Assembly (NCBI GenBank): GCA_903925205.1
Contig: CAIYEN010000156.1
Location: 1-45,048, forward strand
DNA: 45,048 bases
Origin: an uncultured Opitutia bacterium
GTDB taxonomy: Bacteria; Verrucomicrobiota; Verrucomicrobiia; Opitutales; UBA953
Direction: 5' to 3'
Part shown: piece by piece, positions 42,697 through 45,048 of the stretch
How the letters are laid out: every line of letters starts with the position of its first letter
Numbering within the stretch: the stretch's first letter is position 1
Position numbers and translations under genes: made by a program
The notes under the pieces: model-generated
The model's input: only the letters and a program-made list of their open reading frames with translations
Databases searched by the model: none
What the model was told of the DNA's origin: nothing

Positions 42697-42774
42697 GCCC
42701 CCTTCGTCTAGCCCGGTCCAGGACACCTCGTTTTCACTGAGGTAACTGGGGTTCGAATCCCCAAGGGGGCGCCA
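42697..42774 (+). tRNA. tRNA-Glu (anticodon UUC), CCA encoded
   Basis: The acceptor stem GCCCCCT pairs with AGGGGGC. The anticodon arm CCTCG/TGAGG encloses TTTTCAC with anticodon TTC, the T-arm reads CTGGGGTTCGAATCCCCAA, the discriminator is G, and CCA is encoded. It is convergent with the oxidoreductase gene, whose stop is 12 bases downstream. Confidence 0.97.
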
Positions 42775-42786
42775 AGGTGGAAGTCT

Positions 42787-44061
42787 TTAGCCGGCCGAGG
42801 TCTCAATGACCACGGTGCGGCCTTCTTTGCGGGAAGTTTCCGCGGCAAAGGCCATGCGGTGGCTTTGTATCGAAACCTCGAGTGAGGTGCGCATCGCGGC
42901 GGCGTCGGCTCCCGTCAGCTCGGCATGGAGCGTGGCCATCAGGCCGGCGTCCCCCCCGCCGTGCCCGGCGTACCCGCCCGTGGGGGTCTCCACCGTGATT
43001 TTTTCCGCGGTCTGGTTCCAGCCGTGCGGGGTGAAGACCAAGTCGCAGCCCAGGTGTTTTTTGACGAAAGCCCCGCCGCGCAAGACGCCTTTCGTGCCGA
43101 AGATCTCCAGTTGGCGGCCATCGTCGAAGGCGGTCATGGTGAAGGTCGCGGTTACCTCGCCGGTAAATTTCAGCGCGAGGACTTGGTGGTCGACGACGTC
43201 GTTGTCGCACCGGAAAGCGCAGCGCCCCCATGGACTCGTCCGGAGCCAGGTAATAATCTCCGCGTCCGTGGCTTCCTTGGCGCGGTCATAGACCATGCCC
43301 AGCCAGCGGCGGCCTTCGGGTTGCGCGTAACGGTGCGCGTCATAGGGGCATTGGCTCGCCGCCGGACAGCCATCGGTGCAGCGTGCCGGTGCGCCCGCGG
43401 GGGCTTGGGCGGCGGTGAATTGCGACAGGGCCCCATGCGAGGAAACCGCTAAACACGGCCGGTTAATGAGCCAGGCCAAGAGATCCATGTCGTGGCAGCT
43501 CTTGGCTAAGATCATGGGCGAAGACTTACCTTCGACGGACCAATGCCCGCGGACGAAGGAGTGGGCCTGGTGCCAGGGCTGGACGCCTTCAATGAAGTTG
43601 GCCGTCACGATTTCGCCGACGACGCCGCTCCGGAGCAGGCTTTCGACCTTGGCATAAAAGGGGGTATACCGAAGGACATGGCAGACCACGACGCGGCGAC
43701 CGAGGCGCCGGGCGGCGGCTTGGACGGCGAGGACATCTTCGAGCCGATGAGCGACCGGCTTTTCCAGGAGCAGGTCGCAGCCGAGTTCCATGGCCCGGAT
43801 GGCGTGCTCCCGATGCTGCGCATCTTGGGTGCCGACAATAACGACGTCCGCCGGCTTGCCGGCCGCGAACATGGCTTCGGCCGAAGCGTAGCCCTTGAAG
43901 TCGGTCGGACGGTCGGATTTGCCCCGGATGAACTCGACGCGGCCTTCGACGGGGTCCGCCCCGGCGACGAGCGCGAAGCGGTCGGGCATCTCGGAGGCAA
44001 TGCCCGCGTAGGTCCGGGCACGGGATCCACAACCACAGAAGGCCAGGGTAAGTCGACGCAT
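42787..44061 (-). CDS. Gfo/Idh/MocA family oxidoreductase
   Basis: A 424-residue NAD(P)-dependent oxidoreductase. The N-terminal Rossmann motif is LAFCGCGSRARTYAG, then VVIVGTQDAQH, the signature EKPVAHRLEDV, and KSCHDMDLLAWL with the conserved His. An insert with cysteines (CTDGCPAASQCPYDAHRY) marks a known subfamily that I recall but cannot name with certainty. The substrate is probably a sugar or inositol-type polyol. ATG at 44061 (MRRLTLAFCG) is preferred over the TTG 15 bases upstream. It is divergent from the GbsR-like regulator. Confidence 0.88.
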   Translation of the reverse strand: MRRLTLAFCGCGSRARTYAGIASEMPDRFALVAGADPVEGRVEFIRGKSDRPTDFKGYASAEAMFAAGKPADVVIVGTQDAQHREHAIRAMELGCDLLLEKPVAHRLEDVLAVQAAARRLGRRVVVCHVLRYTPFYAKVESLLRSGVVGEIVTANFIEGVQPWHQAHSFVRGHWSVEGKSSPMILAKSCHDMDLLAWLINRPCLAVSSHGALSQFTAAQAPAGAPARCTDGCPAASQCPYDAHRYAQPEGRRWLGMVYDRAKEATDAEIITWLRTSPWGRCAFRCDNDVVDHQVLALKFTGEVTATFTMTAFDDGRQLEIFGTKGVLRGGAFVKKHLGCDLVFTPHGWNQTAEKITVETPTGGYAGHGGGDAGLMATLHAELTGADAAAMRTSLEVSIQSHRMAFAAETSRKEGRTVVIETSAG

Positions 44062-44161
44062 GGGAGGCAGGCACAATTAGGCCGAGGCCTTCCGGGAGGC
44101 AAGGTCGGGCAGGGGAGGGGCCATAGGTGCTTTAACTCATTCTGGCAAAAAGCCCTTGCGT

Positions 44162-44184
44162 ATGTTCAAAAAATATTGAAACAT
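44162..44184. promoter_or_regulatory. Operator-like inverted repeat before the GbsR-like gene
   Basis: ATGTTCAA and TTGAAACAT are arms of an A/T-rich inverted repeat, with the inner TTCAA-N6-TTGAA perfect and one base offset further out. It lies 25 bases before the regulator start and between divergent genes, a likely autoregulatory site. Confidence 0.5.
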
Positions 44185-44208
44185 CATCCCAGTCCTTCGC
44201 TCGGTCTC

Positions 44209-44733
44209 ATGACACCCCCTGCCGCCAAGCTAACCGCCCGTCGAAAGAGCCGGCCTTCTTTTGCGCCCCTGAGTGCGCATGAGGCCGAATTAGCGGAGTT
44301 TTTCGTGAGAATGGCAGGTATTTTAGGCGTCCCGCGTTCGGTGGCGGAGATCTATTCGCTCCTCTACGCCTCCCCGGAAGCGGTGGATTTTGACCAGATT
44401 CAAGGTCGGCTTGGAATGAGCAAAGGCTCTGTCAGTCAAGGACTTAAGTTCCTCAGAGACCATGGCATGGTTCTCTCGGTTAAGGCCCCAGGTTCTCGTC
44501 GGGAGCGTTGGCAACCGACCCCGTCCTTGGCCGCCTCGCTGGTCACGCTCCTCCGCAGTCAGGTTTTGCCAGCCTTAGAGCAATCGAGCCCTCGCCTCGA
44601 CCGTATCCTCCAAGGTGCCCAGGGCAGTCAAGCCTCCCCCGAGGTCATCGAACGGCTCACCCGGCTTCGCCGCTGGAACGCCCGCGCCCTCGAGCTTTTC
44701 CCTTTGATGCTCCCTCCCCCGAGGGAGTCTTAA
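44209..44733 (+). CDS. GbsR/MarR-type winged-helix transcriptional regulator
   Basis: A 174-residue DNA-binding protein of the GbsR branch of MarR-like regulators. LAEFFVRMAGILGVPRSVAEIYSLLYASPEAVDFDQIQ and RLGMSKGSVSQGLKFLRDHGMVL form the winged helix with recognition helix. A polar C-terminal half (PEVIERLTRLRRWNARALELF) is probably the dimer region. ATG at 44209 is the real start: the open frame extends far upstream, but that part is antisense to the oxidoreductase. It probably regulates itself via the inverted repeat at 44162-44184 and possibly the divergent oxidoreductase. Confidence 0.83.
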   Translation: MTPPAAKLTARRKSRPSFAPLSAHEAELAEFFVRMAGILGVPRSVAEIYSLLYASPEAVDFDQIQGRLGMSKGSVSQGLKFLRDHGMVLSVKAPGSRRERWQPTPSLAASLVTLLRSQVLPALEQSSPRLDRILQGAQGSQASPEVIERLTRLRRWNARALELFPLMLPPPRES

Positions 44734-44773
44734 AGTTTTTGGCCGTTCACGCGGCTGACAGTCGACTCCTCCC

Positions 44774-44805
44774 CCACGTGCGGCGACCAACGCCTCCACG
44801 TGCGG
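44774..44805. repeat. Two direct CCACGTGCGG repeats upstream of the last gene
   Basis: CCACGTGCGG occurs at 44774-44783 and again at 44796-44805, starts 22 bases apart (about two helical turns). Each holds a CACGTG palindrome. They lie in the 224-base gap between the GbsR-like gene and the next gene, where I see no other gene. Confidence 0.4.
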
Positions 44806-44957
44806 TAGCCTACCCGGGTGGGTCCAATAGCCAGTAGCTGTTAGCGGGTAAAAATCCACCGATAAGCATTTCCCTGCCTCGTATCCCAGCCCCGCCTGGC
44901 GGCAACTTCCCATTCGCTTACCGCCAACCGCTCACCGCTTAACCCTTTCGTCACCCC

Positions 44958-45048
44958 ATGCGTATTGCTATCACCAGCGGCTACTTCGACCCCATGCACC
45001 GCGGGCACCTCGAGTTACTAGAACTATCGCGCGCTCAAGGCGATGCGC
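44958..45048 (+). CDS. Nucleotidyltransferase with HxGH motif, N-terminal part (runs off the window)
   Basis: Only 30 codons are visible: MRIAITSGYFDPMHRGHLEL and onward. GYFDPMHRGH is the cytidylyltransferase-like nucleotide-binding signature, with the HxGH catalytic histidines, as in RfaE-type adenylyltransferases and related enzymes. Without the rest, neither the substrate nor the exact family member can be named. Confidence 0.8.
   Translation, partial: MRIAITSGYFDPMHRGHLELLELSRAQGDA

Noticed and set aside
43543-44208. N-terminal extension of the GbsR-like open frame
   Set aside because: This part is antisense to the Gfo/Idh/MocA gene and shows no similarity; homology begins near the ATG at 44209.

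Overview
The window looks like the chromosome of a high-GC, Gram-negative member of the Verrucomicrobiota, most likely class Opitutae. This is an inference from three things: giant autotransporters built from autotransporter-associated beta-strand repeats, a GbsR/MarR-type regulator of a style I associate with that group, and gene starts that mostly lack Shine-Dalgarno sequences. I see no phage, insertion sequence, CRISPR array or rRNA. No stretch longer than about 300 bases lacks a gene.

Layout. 1-1037: end of the F-type ATP synthase operon (atpD partial, atpC). 1107-5185: a five-gene, tightly packed cluster (TIM-barrel sugar isomerase/epimerase, FucU mutarotase, aldo/keto reductase, Zn alcohol dehydrogenase, fuconolactonase-type amidohydrolase) that fits oxidative L-fucose breakdown, although a fuconate dehydratase is missing here. 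5186-7927, minus strand: two paralogous single-pass membrane proteins with PA14-like C-terminal domains. 8056-10277: threonine degradation (tdh-kbl). 10318-14777: SlyX, a SRAP/YedK protein, a mannose-6-phosphate-isomerase-like cupin, a ROK sugar kinase, a pectate-lyase-fold secreted protein and a family 2 glycosyltransferase. 14781-18241: an unrecognised minus-strand protein with a possible transglutaminase-like core, an FmdB zinc ribbon, an M50 protease, a RodZ-like gene that appears split by a frameshift, an HNH endonuclease and two tRNA-Gly genes. 18342-25698: M24 peptidase, a small DUF2103-like protein, PabB and a PabC-like protein (folate), a small membrane protein, a CNNM/CBS protein, Lgt and a DegT/DnrJ aminotransferase. 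25705-25826: a REP-like inverted pair.

25905-42634 is the most distinctive part. It holds a minus-strand response regulator plus glutaredoxin, a divergent 58-residue membrane protein, and then two giant tandem autotransporters (2654 and 2370 residues) that share architecture and an inserted repeat module. A strong intrinsic terminator closes the run. The promoter region carries several palindromes. 42697-45048: tRNA-Glu, a Gfo/Idh/MocA oxidoreductase, a GbsR-like regulator with an operator-like inverted repeat, and the first 30 codons of a nucleotidyltransferase.

The best candidates for something undescribed are the autotransporter locus with its palindromic control region, the twin membrane proteins whose low-complexity linker is better conserved than their folded domain, the apparently frameshifted RodZ, and the tRNA-Gly pair that differs at the discriminator base. 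All functional statements rest on motif recognition by eye; no database search was run.
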